DNA from: Canna indica
Lineage: Eukaryota > Streptophyta > Magnoliopsida > Zingiberales > Cannaceae
Reading direction: 5' to 3'
DNA: 64,000 nucleotides
Assembly (NCBI GenBank): GCA_034359265.1
Contig: CP136895.1
Location: 3,846,501-3,910,500 of the forward strand
This document shows positions 1 to 12,299 of the stretch, piece by piece (the first letter of the stretch is position 1; the number at the start of each line of letters is the position of its first letter). The notes under the pieces are model-generated. The model did no database searches and had not been told where the DNA came from. It was given only the letters and a program-made list of their open reading frames with translations. A program made the position numbers and the translations under genes.

Positions 1-131
1 AGGACCCGCTGAGGGAATGGGTCTCGAAGACGGCGGAGGCCGCGGGAATCGCCGGCGAAGGCGAGATTGATGCGGAAGGGGACAAGATGGGAGGCGAGGA
101 TGATGGTCCTCAGCAGATTGAGATCGAATGA
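1..131 (+). CDS. C-terminal fragment of an unidentified protein (3' end of a gene entering from the left)
   Basis: An open frame enters at the left edge (first full codon at base 3) and ends at TGA 129-131, giving 42 residues. It starts DPLREWVSKTAEAAG, is followed by an acidic tail and ends QQIEIE. The base composition is GC-rich like the 5' exons of neighbouring genes, and drops to AT-rich non-coding sequence right after the stop, as expected at a CDS/3'UTR border. The gene would converge on the minus-strand BRO1 gene, whose stop is at 1388. I do not recognise the family. A chance open frame is the alternative, since only 131 bases are visible. Confidence 0.45.
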   Translation, partial: DPLREWVSKTAEAAGIAGEGEIDAEGDKMGGEDDGPQQIEIE

Positions 132-1387
132 GGTCTTGTTTCCTTGTGTTTCTTACTGCCCACATCCCGAGTTTACTGCGGTGGTCTCTGTTGAGAAATG
201 CTTGCTGAAATTGAATTTTGATGGTTTAGAAGTGATGCGATTTCAGAGATGTCTTATTTGGGAATGGCTGGGATTGATATTTTCAGCTTTATTACATAAT
301 ATGTCGAGCTGCTAAGCTTGTTTAGAATCACTGTAATTTATGAAATTGAAATTTCTACTCCTTAATTTTGATGAATTTCTAAAAGAGTATGGGAGCAAAG
401 ATTCTAATTCTCATCCCATTTTCAACACTACTAGATTACTGTTACGCTCATTGCTGAAAACCCTAGGATGGTTTGATAAAATACCTTGAAAAATCGAATT
501 TCACTCTTTAATTTTCTTTTCAAACAGAAATTTGAAGTTTGAATTTGTAAGTTTAATTTCTATAATGAAAACAAGGAATTATCATCCCCTTACAAAAATT
601 GATTCCAAATAAGCTGCATGTAATATAAGTTATTTAATCTGTTTTTGTTTGCAATGCATAGTTTCCATATCTAACAAGGACCACCCAGCTGCATCAAGGA
701 TTAGGTCAAGAATCCAACGTTCAACTTATGCCATCCTGAAATCTGCACAAGATCTCTCATATCTATTTTGCCAATTTATTGATCAATTAAATCAATGCAA
801 TTCTGATTCAAATGTTAGTTTCTCGTAAACAATGTCAACATCGTTTCCCTGATGCACTCAACAACGATGCTGGCATCAAAACTGCACCTGCACATAATTT
901 TACTTTATGAGAAAACTGGTTTTCTGCTATTCAAATAAATCTCCCAACAATGATTTGGAAGTAGCTAAAAAGAAGAAAAGTAGCTATACTTGGCTGCCCA
1001 ATATGTACATACACACGAGGAAACAACACTTTGTGCAACTCATATCGATAAAAATTATATGAGATTAACAAAGATAAAAATTATATGAGATTAACAAAGC
1101 AACCGACGCCGCTGACTAAAAAACTTATCGCACATTGATCCGTATAAATTTCTGTATTTACTCCAAACTCAAATCAGAACAATATAATGCAACCACGAAT
1201 GTTCATCAAACAACTCAATACAATGCTCCATAGAATCTACAGATTTCTTAGCATTATTTAAGGATGATTAAACAAGATATGTTCACAAAATAACTACAAG
1301 GAACCAAATGCACCTATACAACATCATGACCAATCACAACAGTTGAAAATCAAGATGCATAACCTAACAGTGGTTCAGTACATGACT
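132..1387. other. Convergent intergenic region / 3'UTRs
   Basis: AT-rich sequence between the stop of the left-edge + strand frame and the stop of BRO1 on the minus strand. It presumably contains both 3'UTRs. I see no third gene, RNA gene or mobile element here. An imperfect direct repeat of about 25 bases (aaaaattatatgagattaac) occurs twice at about 1050-1100. Confidence 0.5.
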
Positions 1388-4300
1388 TCACTGAGGCCTA
1401 TAGTAGTTTCCCTGATGAGGTGGAGGGTAAGGAGCTCGCATAGTGTATGGTGGAGGATGTGATGCTGGTTGTGGTTGATGTGCATTGTAGTATGGTCCTC
1501 GCCATCCTGGGTACGCAGGCTGCCCAAATTCATGGTTGGGCGGTTGTTGAGGATGCTGATATTGAGCGGTTGGAGGCGGATAAGGGGCTTGCTGTGGTGT
1601 TGCATAAGCGGGATAGGGATGAGAATATCCAGGTCTAGGCTGCTCTGTGGGTGGGCGATGATAAGTTGCCTGAGGATGTGATGGAGCATTTTGTTGTTCC
1701 AATTGTAGAGAAGCATTCCTCTGCAAGTTGGATTGATCCGGAGAAGGATAATTATAACTCATTTTCCCATCAGCTTTAAAGTTAAGTCCAGCTAACTGCC
1801 GCTGCACATCCTCAATCATTTCACGGCACTGAATGTTTCTGGTCATTACAAAGTCACTGCATTGCTGCTTTATGTTTGTTATTGCATCCTGTAACACAAT
1901 GAAAGATTATTTTAGTCATGAATGTGGCAAAAATGCAGGAAACTTTACAGCACATGGCAATATCAACTTGTCATCAAGAACATGCCCTCGAAGTCCGGAA
2001 AATGGCATTCATAGCCATCCAGTAGGGGAGAGTATTTCTTTTGTTAGATGTGTCAGGGACAGAACATTTAAATTTTTTGTTTTTCAGGAGAGCACATATA
2101 ATTGGACTAGGAAACTAGTAGTCTAGTATACCTGAAGAGTAATATAAAACTTCAATCCCTCATTGATGTTGTCCTTGATTTCTCGATATTTTGCAATTGC
2201 AGCAGATATCTGTTTGTAGCTCTTCTCACGGGCAACTGCCAATAAAATTTTAACCTGATGTCAAAAAGACGTCTGAAAAAAGAAGAAAGGCATGGCATTT
2301 ACTATATCAATATATTGTTCTTCAGTGGGTTTTTATTTAAAAATGTGAATAAGAAGTTAGGACATCCCCAATTCTATGATATTCCACCCAAGAAGCAAAT
2401 GTTCTGTGAGAAGGGGTGTGGATCCCAGATCTTGGTTCCAAGAACAGTGCAGTGATCCCTTTAACAAAGCACTAACCATCATAGCCAAAGACAGTATGAA
2501 CTTCCTAGTACCTAGAAATTTAGCCTATGATTGCCTAAAATGATAAACATACTTTGTTAGACTTCAAGTTTGGTTTTTATAAAAAATAAGCATGTTATCT
2601 GATAATTGCTCTAATCAATGGCCATTTTTTTAATAAGCATGTTATCTGATAATTGCGCTATTCAGTGGCCATTTGCAAGAATAGCCACATATAGTAAACA
2701 TAAGTCTTCCTCTAAATTAAATGGGTCATTCATTAAATGATAGCAATTAGCAAGTCATACAGATCATTCATCTCTCTCCTTGTCACTAATCAAAATTGTT
2801 GGGACTGAACTAGTTGGCATTATGAGTCATAGGTAAAGAACTTAGGATTCATGTGATGGATATCCATGATCAGTTATATAAAACATGATCCACAAACTAC
2901 AATGCGTACCAATTAGTTCAGCAACACTACAATTGTGTAGAGAGGGAAAAAAATCAATAATATGGAAAAAAATTCCCTGATATTACAGCTTATAGAACAA
3001 AGTATCCTACACCCTCGTGCTAACTGCTAAGTATGTAGTGAAACTATTTCAAAAATTTCAAGTCACAAACTTGTGATTAACCAGCCAGAGCACTGTGACA
3101 GAATAATGTGCACTGGCACACAAGTTATAAAATAACTAAAGGCAAATGTAATAAGAAAATGCAAAGAGCAAACTTCATGATCAATTACACAAGCATCATA
3201 GCCTCTCAGAAGCTTTCATTAAGAACAAAGGATTCACCACCAAGTTGACAAATTCAAGCAATTGTACATCTAACCTATAGTCAGTAGAAGAGATTAAGCA
3301 TGAACGAATACCTTTATAGTCTTCCAGATTGAAAATAGCAGAAAACTCATCATTTTGTGCCTATGGAGAAAGAAGAAAGAAACAACTACTATTAGTGAAA
3401 TAAACAATTTGTACTGGAGTTGACTGAAAATGATATTATACATGAACAAAATTATATTTCACATCCGCAAATGATATGAAACTTTATCATGAAGTCATGG
3501 CATCAAGGAAACAATTTATGCTACATAAGAAATGGGAAAAAAAATAATTCCTACAGAATATAAGAAAATAATTACTGTAATTACAAAGAGATATTGTAAT
3601 TCCCTTGTAGTTCATAGTAACCTTCATTGACAAGTTCTAAATAATCAGCTAGAACAAATGTGCATTACGTGGTGCATGATAATTTCATTCAGAGATCATT
3701 CATAATTTATAATTAATAATTAGTAATTTAGTACAAATACGAGGCAGGACTTGGTGTATAAGTGTTTGAGTTAGTAATTACTAATTCAGGCGACACCCTT
3801 GACTCATAAGTTATTAAACAGTATAGTAGAACTGTAGAAGTAACTTCCTTTCCTCGATTTCCTCATTGTTCCCTGTTCTCTATGTTTTTGTGAATAGTAA
3901 CCATTCTAATTTATCTTTGCCCTTTTTTAGTTGGAGTATCAGTAACCATTTATAATGTCAATCTGCTGAATGTTTTGCTTTTAGATGAATGAATCCTAAT
4001 TTGAGAACTTTTATCAATAGAGATTCAGTCCGGCCCCTTTTTAACAGATTCTTGAGTTAAATAATACATCAATCTGAGTTGCAATAGGGTTCATAGACAT
4101 CTAGGTTTAGCCCTTGTTAACTTGGATAACATATTACAATCTACATTTTTCTCCAATGGGGAGAACAGAAAATACCAATCTGGCGTAGAGTGATTACCAT
4201 GATAGGAAGTAAATAACAATTTAGATGGGCTCTTTATCAAACAAAAACGGGAAAAATCTCATAACAAGACCTTAAAATTCTAAATAATCACTACAGTTTA

Positions 4301-7300
4301 ATCAACCAACTGATTTTTCACAACAGCATACCTGAATCTGAAGCAACAAATGCTCCTGTGCCTCAATATTCCGCGCAATTTCTTCACAGATCTGATCATA
4401 CTTAGCAATCTCCTTCTTAAAAAGATCGTCTTGTGATCCAGTGCTTGCCATCAACTTTGGTAGTATATCATCCTGCAACAGAGGCAAGATTAGTATATTG
4501 AAAGAAACACTAGAGAGTATCTTAAGAGCTTCCAGTTAGAAGTAGTTGCATATATTAGAGAATATTAGTTGCCTTTATTCACCTTAGATATAAAGATTTA
4601 TTGGCAGTTGGTATCAAATGTAATGGGGCAAGTCCAAATAAGATCCTAAGATAACTTGATGAAACAGTCCAATATTCTATGAGACGCTAATCAATAATAA
4701 GAATCTTAATTCATAATCCCAGGAAACAGGAAAGGAAACCACATTATATAGAAACTGAAGGCAGAGAGTAAAACTAAACAACAGTTACTTGCATAAGATC
4801 ATTATCAACTAGATTATATAACTCCTATAAGGCGACTCCCCAAAAAAAGGAAGATTCGAGAAACCAACCTTTAAATACTTCCCTTTGAACATGTTCTGAA
4901 AAACATTATCAAGATATAATGAGGAGAAAAGACAAGTATTAGTCGTCACCTTTCTCTTCATCTCCTTCAGCATATCCTCGAGACTTGCTCTCTGTGCACC
5001 TAAATTCTCCAATTGCCTCTATTGGACAAGGTGTTAGGTCATTCATTAGACAAAGCATGGACATTCAAAAGATCAAAAGCAAAGAAAGTATAAGGAAAAT
5101 CTCCAGAATCACATAAATCAACTTTTTCTGTTCATCTTTATGGCCGAAGCCAAACATAACAAAATATCAAATAACATATCAACATATTAAATAAAATGTC
5201 AACAAGAGTAAATACAAGTTAAAACATCAGAATAATTATAAGTCAATAATAAACTTCAGTGTCGTCAGCTTGTAATTGTTTTTAGAATTCTTATACCACC
5301 ACCAATGCTTTGAATTTCGAATTTTCCATTAATCTTAGTATTTTGATAATCCGATCAAGACAACATGACATCAAATGAAATGCCGAAGCCTTCTGATTAT
5401 AGAGGTCATAGTTTAATTACAAATAGCACGTTATATTACAGTTTGGTATAACTAGTTTAACTTGACATTTGCCGAAAATGGCAAGTAAAGGGAAACTTAT
5501 TTGCTGATATTTGTGTCGTTTCAATGTCCCAAAAGGTATCTATTGATACAAACTTAAAGTAAAAAAAACAAATAGTGTGTAAGTGCAATCAGCATAACCA
5601 ACTTATGTCATTTATATTTTACACAGCTACCTATCTCAAGGGAGAAGCTAAATTTAACCTAACTCTAGAATAATGTTGATATCATTTGCAGTTAAATAGG
5701 ACTGTCACCAAGCTTGCGAGAACATAAATATATGTAAACAACCAAGAAACAGATTGAGATGAATAAATATGAAGAAAAAGGATAACATTTGAATTTGAAA
5801 TTAAAAAATAATAAAAAAGGAACTCCTGACAATTCAAGTACACAATGGATGATTTAGCTGTTTTCCTAAACACTGAAATAAGAAATATTTATGAGTATGA
5901 TACCAAGCTTTGCTTAAGTGCTCCCACTAAGGCATCTTCATTTCCATCCAAAGACATAATAGGCCTTGCAAGACTTGGTAGTGCTGATTCAATCTGGAAC
6001 ATACATTTGAAATTGTCAACTCAAAAGAGTTGGGACTTAAAAAATCAGTCACAGAAGATGAAAAAATAGCTAAATGTCATTCCTTCAAAATGAACATTGA
6101 AGAAAAATAAGGAATAATACTATCATTTTCGATATTAAGCAGCAAAAAGCATAAGTTCCAGATTGATGCACATTATTGAAAGTAATCAGTGGATAATAAA
6201 AGAAATTGGTCAATCAAATGTTCTTCTAGGATGATGAAGGGCCAAAATAAATTTAAATTTTAAAAAAGATTCACTTATGATACAAAAAATCAATCACAAA
6301 GACTAGGAAAAAGTACAAGTAGAAAACATTTGAGGGACCACATTCATGTATGCCTTTTCCTGTAAATATTACACATTTTTTGCATTTATAGATAGGCCAT
6401 ATGTGGTTGCTGTAAATAGAATTGTAAAAAATAATAATCTGCGATGCAACCAGAAACTAGGAGATGCAAATGACCACTTTGTTACAGTAATTTTTTATAT
6501 ATAGAAAGTTAAAGAAATATCAATTTAGCAATAATAAGAATGTCTGAAAGCAAAAAGTGTTTAAGAAAGGAAAGCTTTTCTACCAATTTTAGTGGTGTAG
6601 CTTTTCTACCAATTTTAGTGGTGTACTTATGCGCTAATGCAACAATCTACCTGCTAGTGGCAAACAGTGAAGGCAATGCTGGAAGAAGACACATGTGCAT
6701 AAGGTAAAGCACCTTGCATACAAATTTTTATATCCTTAAAGGCTTAAAGATTAATACGTTTTGCCAAAATAACAATTTGCATCCATCTAACATCAATAGA
6801 TAGCATACACCTTAATCTGAAAATAATTTATTAAAGAACTTATCACTGCAATAAGTTCAAATTCGTCAATTTTCCAATATTATACATAACGAAGAGAACA
6901 AAGAAAGGAGACAAAATATAAGTCGGTAAAATTTTCTATCCTATGAAATGTTATGTTATTTTAGTTTCGTTTGTCATCTAAAAGAAAGAAATCACAAGAG
7001 CTTTTTTGTGTCATTACAATTGAATGCAATTGATGACCAACAAGGTTCTGAAGTACAGTTAATGACAAAAAAAACGGTACTAGTTCATCATTTTGTTATT
7101 TGGGGGAAACCTACTTTAGGCAGGAGACAATGGCTCCCCAACATTCATGAATTCCACTTATAGACAACAATGAACATTTGTGATAAACTGCAATAAACCA
7201 TGATTAATATGTTTTTTTATACTTTAATATATGGTAATGATATATTAGTTTTTTGTCCAGTATTTTAAAATTTTACATTGTTGAACAATTTGATCTCCAA

Positions 7301-9522
7301 AAATTTTACATTGTTCAACCTTGTCAATGTTTCTGGTTTAACACTTTCAAAGCAAACAAGTGAGCAACAAAACATTACCTACAGTTAGACAACAAACATA
7401 CCGGTCTGCGGTCAAGGATTGCCATAAGTTCAAAATTGTCTCTCATGGCCCGTTCTATCCTTGCATCACTATCAGCAGCTTGCTTAAGGTTTGCAGCAAA
7501 TTTGTTCAATCTATCCTGTAGGTTCTTTGTCAAGGTGCTTGACTGAGGTCGAGTCCACTTTGTTCCAAATTGGGTTCGGAACTGTGCATCCTCATTTGCT
7601 TCCTTCTGCAATAACTCTTCAGTCTGGACCAAGAGCTCCTGATTAACTCTCCTCAAATCTCTGAGTTGCTGTAGCTCAGCTTCAAGCCCAGAGGGGCCAC
7701 CGCTTATCTGGACTGCTTCGATATCCTCTATAAGATCCAAAGGCAAACTTAAGTTACCTTCTAACGCTAAGATAGAATCTGGAAGGTCCATTTCCTTGAG
7801 TTTAACTCTTGTAATCTCACTTCCTTCCTGTAACTTCTCAGCCTGTGTCCGGATAATGTTGTCAACCATATCAGTGTATTTGGAGAGAGCCTTTGTACTG
7901 CTATCAGGAACAATTCTTGAGAAAAGTGTCTCCTTGCTAGCATCTAAGAATTCGGCCATTGAAGTAGGCTTGACAAGAGAAGCTGCAGAAAGAGCAGTCA
8001 GGGAACTTGCTTCTGGAATCCGCATCAAATAGACTCGATTGTTCTCCTTCACGGCTCTCTCCAGATTATTATTCATGTTAGTCTCTAGTTTGTTGACAGC
8101 ATCAAGCAGAGGTTGAGCAACACCCTTGGAAGATTTCTTAGCATCAGCAAGGGCATTTATACCAATCTTCAGCCTACAAATCTCTTCACCAATTTCTTCC
8201 TTCGCATGAAGATCCAATGAATATCTATAGCAAGCTTCTGCATAGTATTGGGCTGCCTTGAGTTGTACATGAGAGATCCATGTACGGTCGAAGTGCTGGC
8301 TGAGAGGTGGAGCACTCAGTGTTGCATAAGTTTCCTCATAATAGAGGCCAACCTGAAATGAAAAAGATATTCCCAAAAGTTTCTAAGAGGACATGGCTGT
8401 TGTCTCAAAAAAAGATAAGAATTAATTCGTCCCATGATTCATCAAAAGAAATAACAGAAGATTACTCGCATTTGAATGATCAAAGAATTGCGATTTGTAG
8501 AGTCTTCAACAAAAATAATCGTAAATGATTTCGAAAGAAATCTGCAAAAAATATCCTTCAAAGCCATAAAAAAGGGCTTAGATGAGTTAATTTATTAGGT
8601 TATAAGCACCTTGACTTTTGATCGTCTTTCATCACTACGAAGTCTAACCAACGTGAACTAGCACAACAAAGGAATTTTTGGCACGTTATATTTTACATTC
8701 AACCAAACGGATATCCTAATTTCATAAGATTTTAAGCATCCACTCAGAAGCATCGAAGGGATATCAAATCAAGATCAAAGTAAAACAAAACATCAAAATC
8801 CAAATAACACCTGTTCAAGATCAAGAAAGAAACCTAAAAAGTACAATTACCTGGCGAGCGACCTTAGAGCAGAGAGCCGGGGGCTTTGCGTCGGCGATGA
8901 CCTTCTCAAAGAAGCACTCCTGAGCCTGCGCCAGCATAAGCTTCTCCAGCATCCCAGCGCATTCTACGGAGAGATCGACAGTGGCCCCGCCAGCGGCGCT
9001 GGCCCTAGCTGCGGCATGATCCCTGAGGTAAGCAAACGCGCCCGCCGCACTCTGGAATGAGTTGCAGGCCTGCTTGAGACCGGCGGCGTCTGTGCGATCC
9101 GCGGAAAGGGCGATCTGGCTGTATACAGCGCCGAGGTTGAAGAGGACAGCAGCCTTCTCGAGGTGGATGGACTGCTGGGAAGCCTTCTTGTTGGACTTGA
9201 AAGCGTCGAACCAGGTGAAAGTAAGGGTGTGAACGTGGGCACGGTCGGGGGAAATGGGGAAGCGGGGTTCGATAACGGCGAGAGCGCGGTAGTAGGACAG
9301 GAGGAGATCGCGGCGGAGGCTGGGGGAGGCAGCGGCGTCGGGGGGCTTCTCGATGTCGAGGCGGAGCTGGCGGACGGCATCGAGATCATCCTCCACAACC
9401 TGGGCCTCGCGCTCGCCGTATGTGACAGAGATGTACTGGCGGAGCGGGCGGTAGAGATCGACGGCGGTCGTCTTCTTTTCCTGCACCGCCAGCATCACGT
9501 TCACTGCCGTCCCGTACGACAT
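1388..9522 (-). CDS. BRO1: BRO1/ALIX homologue, ESCRT-associated vacuolar-sorting protein (8 exons, 858 aa)
   Basis: Exons (high to low): 8851-9522, 7402-8352, 5904-5993, 4950-5018, 4332-4472, 3312-3360, 2132-2235, 1388-1888. All junctions are GT..AG and phases close to 859 codons including the stop, close to the usual plant ALIX length (~850 aa). Exon 1 and early exon 2 encode the BRO1 domain (LYRPLRQYI near the start, GLYYEETYATL, AAQYYAEACYRYSLDLHAKEEIGEEI). Residues ~350-720 form the helical V domain. The last exon encodes a Pro/Tyr/Gln-rich tail. In plants ALIX binds ESCRT-III SNF7 and the deubiquitinase AMSH3 and acts in multivesicular-body sorting to the vacuole. The start ATG (9520-9522) opens MSYGTAVNVMLAVQEKKT. 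The gene spans 8 kb because of long AT-rich introns. Its promoter and exon 1 are partly duplicated upstream. Confidence 0.93.
6573..6624. repeat. Perfect 26-bp tandem duplication in a BRO1 intron
   Basis: Two adjacent copies of a 26-base unit beginning agcttttctaccaatttt lie in the intron between BRO1 exons 2 and 3. Identity suggests a recent local slippage or duplication event. No function is implied. Confidence 0.85.
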
Positions 9523-9920
9523 CCCCTTCGCGAAGGCTCGGCTCTCTCTCCCCTCGGATCGAGGACACCGCAGGTGAGAATTATATAAATATCACAACGC
9601 GTTGTGTGGTTGGGGGTGAGGAGGTTTGGAGTTTACTTCGAGGCGAAGAAGAGATTTGGGGAGACCGGGAGGGGAAAGGGAAGATGCAGTTGGGAAGAAG
9701 AGGAGACGGAGACTCGAGAGGTTTGGTGGAAAAGATTGGGGCCAGCGCCTTAAGATTCGTGTGAACCGAAACCGATTACCTCGGCCGTTGAAATTTTCGA
9801 ACATTATACTCTTTTTTATTTTTTATTTTTTATTTTTTAATAAAATGAAATATTATTTTTTTTATATTTTTTATATTTTTCAAACATTTAAAATATTAAA
9901 TACAGCTGTATTATTTTTTA
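9523..9920 (-). promoter_or_regulatory. BRO1 5'UTR and proximal promoter
   Basis: Read on the minus strand, the ~60-220 bases upstream of the BRO1 ATG are pyrimidine-rich, typical of a plant 5'UTR. A TATA-like tract (tttatataatt) lies near 9580-9590. Beyond 9780 the sequence becomes AT-rich and ends at the target-site duplication of a Mutator-like element (9921-9929). The insertion therefore sits only about 0.4 kb from the start codon. The exact transcription start cannot be fixed from sequence. Confidence 0.5.
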
Positions 9921-10000
9921 TAATATATTGAGTAATTACCCAAAATCATAATTTGAGCATAAGATTTTCTCAGATCCATAATATGAATCTCATTTTTTTA

Positions 10001-10451
10001 GATTCTTTATCGGATCATAAAAACCCACTTTTCGAAGATCTCTTCCTTCTCTTCGGGATCGAACATCAATTGCAACGATTCGATAGGTGGCTCATTGGGA
10101 TAGATGTACATACCCCCCCCTGAAACGTATAGGAGGTTTTCTCCTCATACGGCTCGAGCTCGAGAAAAAAATAATTTGAATTTATGTATATCTTTTTGTA
10201 TATAATGTCAAATAGTAAAAACAAAATAATGAATTAGACCATGATTTGAGTCACTTTTTTATTATTCCTTACAAAAAATATCATTCGTACTCATAACTCA
10301 AGTTGGGTAATTCTGACATAGTTCAAAGAGAAATCCTTAGATATTTATTGAGCCGTCTCTAATCTCTTTTGTTTGTCTCATCTCGAATATATTTTTATTA
10401 TGATCCAATATTTGAGACAATTGAAAATAGTATTTCCTTATTCCGGAATTC
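10001..10451 (-). pseudogene. rps16: Nuclear plastid DNA: rps16 exon 2 and intron fragment (copy 1)
   Basis: On the minus strand, 10001-10077 reads [14 protein letters not shown] then [14 protein letters not shown], the start of plastid ribosomal protein S16 exon 2. A TGA replaces a codon just upstream of that stretch. Further upstream a 34-base hairpin with a GAAA loop (gagccgtatgagg stem, about 10127-10160) matches domain V of a group II intron, followed by AT-rich intron sequence. The start of the plastid match lies about 70 bases inside the Mutator-like left end. The copy is cut at gaattc (10451) by the tandem-duplication junction. It is a dead organelle fragment. Confidence 0.88.
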
Positions 10452-10727
10452 GGGGGAAATGGGGAAGCGGGGTTCGATAACGGCGAGAGCGCGGTAGTAG
10501 GACAGGAGGAGATCGCGGCGGAGGCTGGGGGAGGCAGCGGCGTCGGGGGGCTTCTCGATGTCGAGGCGGAGCTGGCGGACGGCATCGAGATCATCCTCCA
10601 CAACCTGGGCCTCGCGCTCGCCGTATGTGACAGAGATGTACTGGCGGAGCGGGCGGTAGAGATCGACGGCGGTCGTCTTCTTTTCCTGCACCGCCAGCAT
10701 CACGTTCACTGCCGTCCCGTACGACAT
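10398..10727 (-). pseudogene. Truncated BRO1 exon 1 copy fused in frame to plastid intron sequence
   Basis: The second duplication unit repeats the BRO1 ATG (10725-10727) and the first 92 codons up to PRFPISP. It then crosses the junction at 10452 and reads 17 more codons from rps16 intron DNA (starting EFRNKEILF) to a stop at 10398. The resulting 109-aa frame keeps its own copy of the 5'UTR and about 0.4 kb of promoter, so it could be transcribed. It lacks most of the BRO1 domain and all of the V domain, and is best read as a duplicated fragment rather than a gene. Confidence 0.85.
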
Positions 10728-11206
10728 CCCCTTCGCGAAGGCTCGGCTCTCTCTCCCCTCGGATCGAGGACACCGCAGGTGAGAATTATATAAATATCAC
10801 AACGCGTTGTGTGGTTGGGGGTGAGGAGGTTTGGAGTTTACTTCGAGGCGAAGAAGAGATTTGGGGAGACCGGGAGGGGAAAGGGAAGATGCAGTTGGGA
10901 AGAAGAGGAGACGGAGACTCGAGAGGTTTGGTGGAAAAGATTGGGGCCAGCGCCTTAAGATTCGTGTGAACCAAAACCGATTACCTCGGCCGTTGAAATT
11001 TTCGAACATTATACTCTTTTTTATTTTTTATTTTTTATTTTTTAATAAAATGAAATATTGTTTTATTTATATTTTTTATATTTTTCAAACATTTAAAATA
11101 TTAAATACAGCTGTATTATTTTTTATAATATATTGAGTAATTACCCAAAATCATAATTTGAGCATAAGATTTTCTCAGATCCATAATATGAATCTCATTT
11201 TTTTTA

Positions 11207-11770
11207 GATTCTTTATCGGATCATAAAAACCCACTTTTCGAAGATCTCTTCCTTCTCTTCGGGATCGAACATCAATTGCAACGATTCGATAGGTGGCTCA
11301 TTGGGATAGATGTACATACCCCCCCCTGAAACGTATAGGAGGTTTTCTCCTCATACGGCTCGAGCTCGAGAAAAAAATAATTTGAATTTATGTATATCTT
11401 TCTGTATATAATGTCAAATAGTAAAAACAAAATAATGAATTAGACCATGATTTGAGTCACTTTTTTATTATTCCTTACAAAAAATATCATTCGTACTCAT
11501 AACTCAAGTTGGGTAATTCTGACATAGTTCAAAGAGAAATCCTTAGATATTTATTGAGCCGTCTCTAATCTCTTTTGTTTGTCTCATCTCGAATATATTT
11601 TTATTATGATCCAATTTTTGAGACAATTGAAAATAGTATTTCCTTATTCCGGAATTCTTTATCTTTGTTTTGTGAAATCATTAGGTTTAGATATTACTTC
11701 GGTGATCCTTACTCCTTTCAAAAGGACAACAACATACCTTTTGTTTTTGTTATTATCCATTTCAAAACAT
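11207..11770 (-). pseudogene. rps16: Nuclear plastid DNA: rps16 exon 2 and intron fragment (copy 2, longer)
   Basis: This is the parental copy of the plastid insertion. It has the same exon 2 remnant and group II domain V as copy 1, but continues past gaattc (11657) into more intron sequence, to about 11770, where ordinary AT-rich nuclear sequence resumes. The first ~450 bases are nearly identical to copy 1. The inner boundary near 11770 is estimated by eye. It should be matched against a monocot plastid genome. Confidence 0.85.
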
Positions 11771-12299
11771 GATTCATCTTTTACTAATTAAATTTTTTTA
11801 AAAAAAAAAAATAAATGACTCAAAATAAAATATTTTTATTATTATTCATAATATATATTAATATTATAATAGATAAAAAATTATTTTGGTGGTTCTTAAT
11901 ATTATTATTTTATTTTTGAAATATTAAAAAAAATTTATTATTTTTTAAATACTTAAATTATATATGTTAAGTAAAATGCAACGTGAATTTATTTTTTAAC
12001 CATCATTGTAGTATTTCTTTTAGTGTCTAAAAACTTTTTAGTAGTTAAAATTTTTATTTTTTATTTTTTAGTGTAAAAGTCTTTAAATGCATAAATTTAT
12101 AAAATAATATTATTATTAGTCACTAAAATAAATTTCTATGCACTATAATATTAATATATATTGCTGAAAAAAATTATAATGATTAATAATGATAATATTT
12201 TATTTTAAATCACTTAAAGATTTTTAGAAAAATCTTTAATTAATAAAAGGAAACATGTTTTGAAATGAATGGCAAATTTAGAACTTTGGCTATTTAGTT

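Larger units (their letters stand above)
9247..11657. repeat. Tandem direct duplication of ~1.2 kb (units 9247-10451 and 10452-11657)
   Basis: The unit runs from inside BRO1 exon 1 through its 5'UTR/promoter, the 9-bp target-site duplication, the Mutator-like left end and part of a plastid rps16 copy. Unit spacing is 1205-1206 bp. I noticed only a handful of differences (for example accgaaaccg versus accaaaaccg, and one extra t in a T run), so the event looks recent. The junction is at 10451/10452, where an EcoRI-like gaattc abuts gggggaaatgggg; the two parental breakpoints share only about 2 bases (tc). This fits end joining rather than homologous recombination. An assembly error is the alternative, though the base differences argue against a simple one. 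Confidence 0.93.

Noticed and set aside
9163..9588. 141-codon + strand frame across BRO1 exon 1
   Set aside because: It is antisense to well-supported BRO1 coding sequence; GC-rich exons routinely open such frames.
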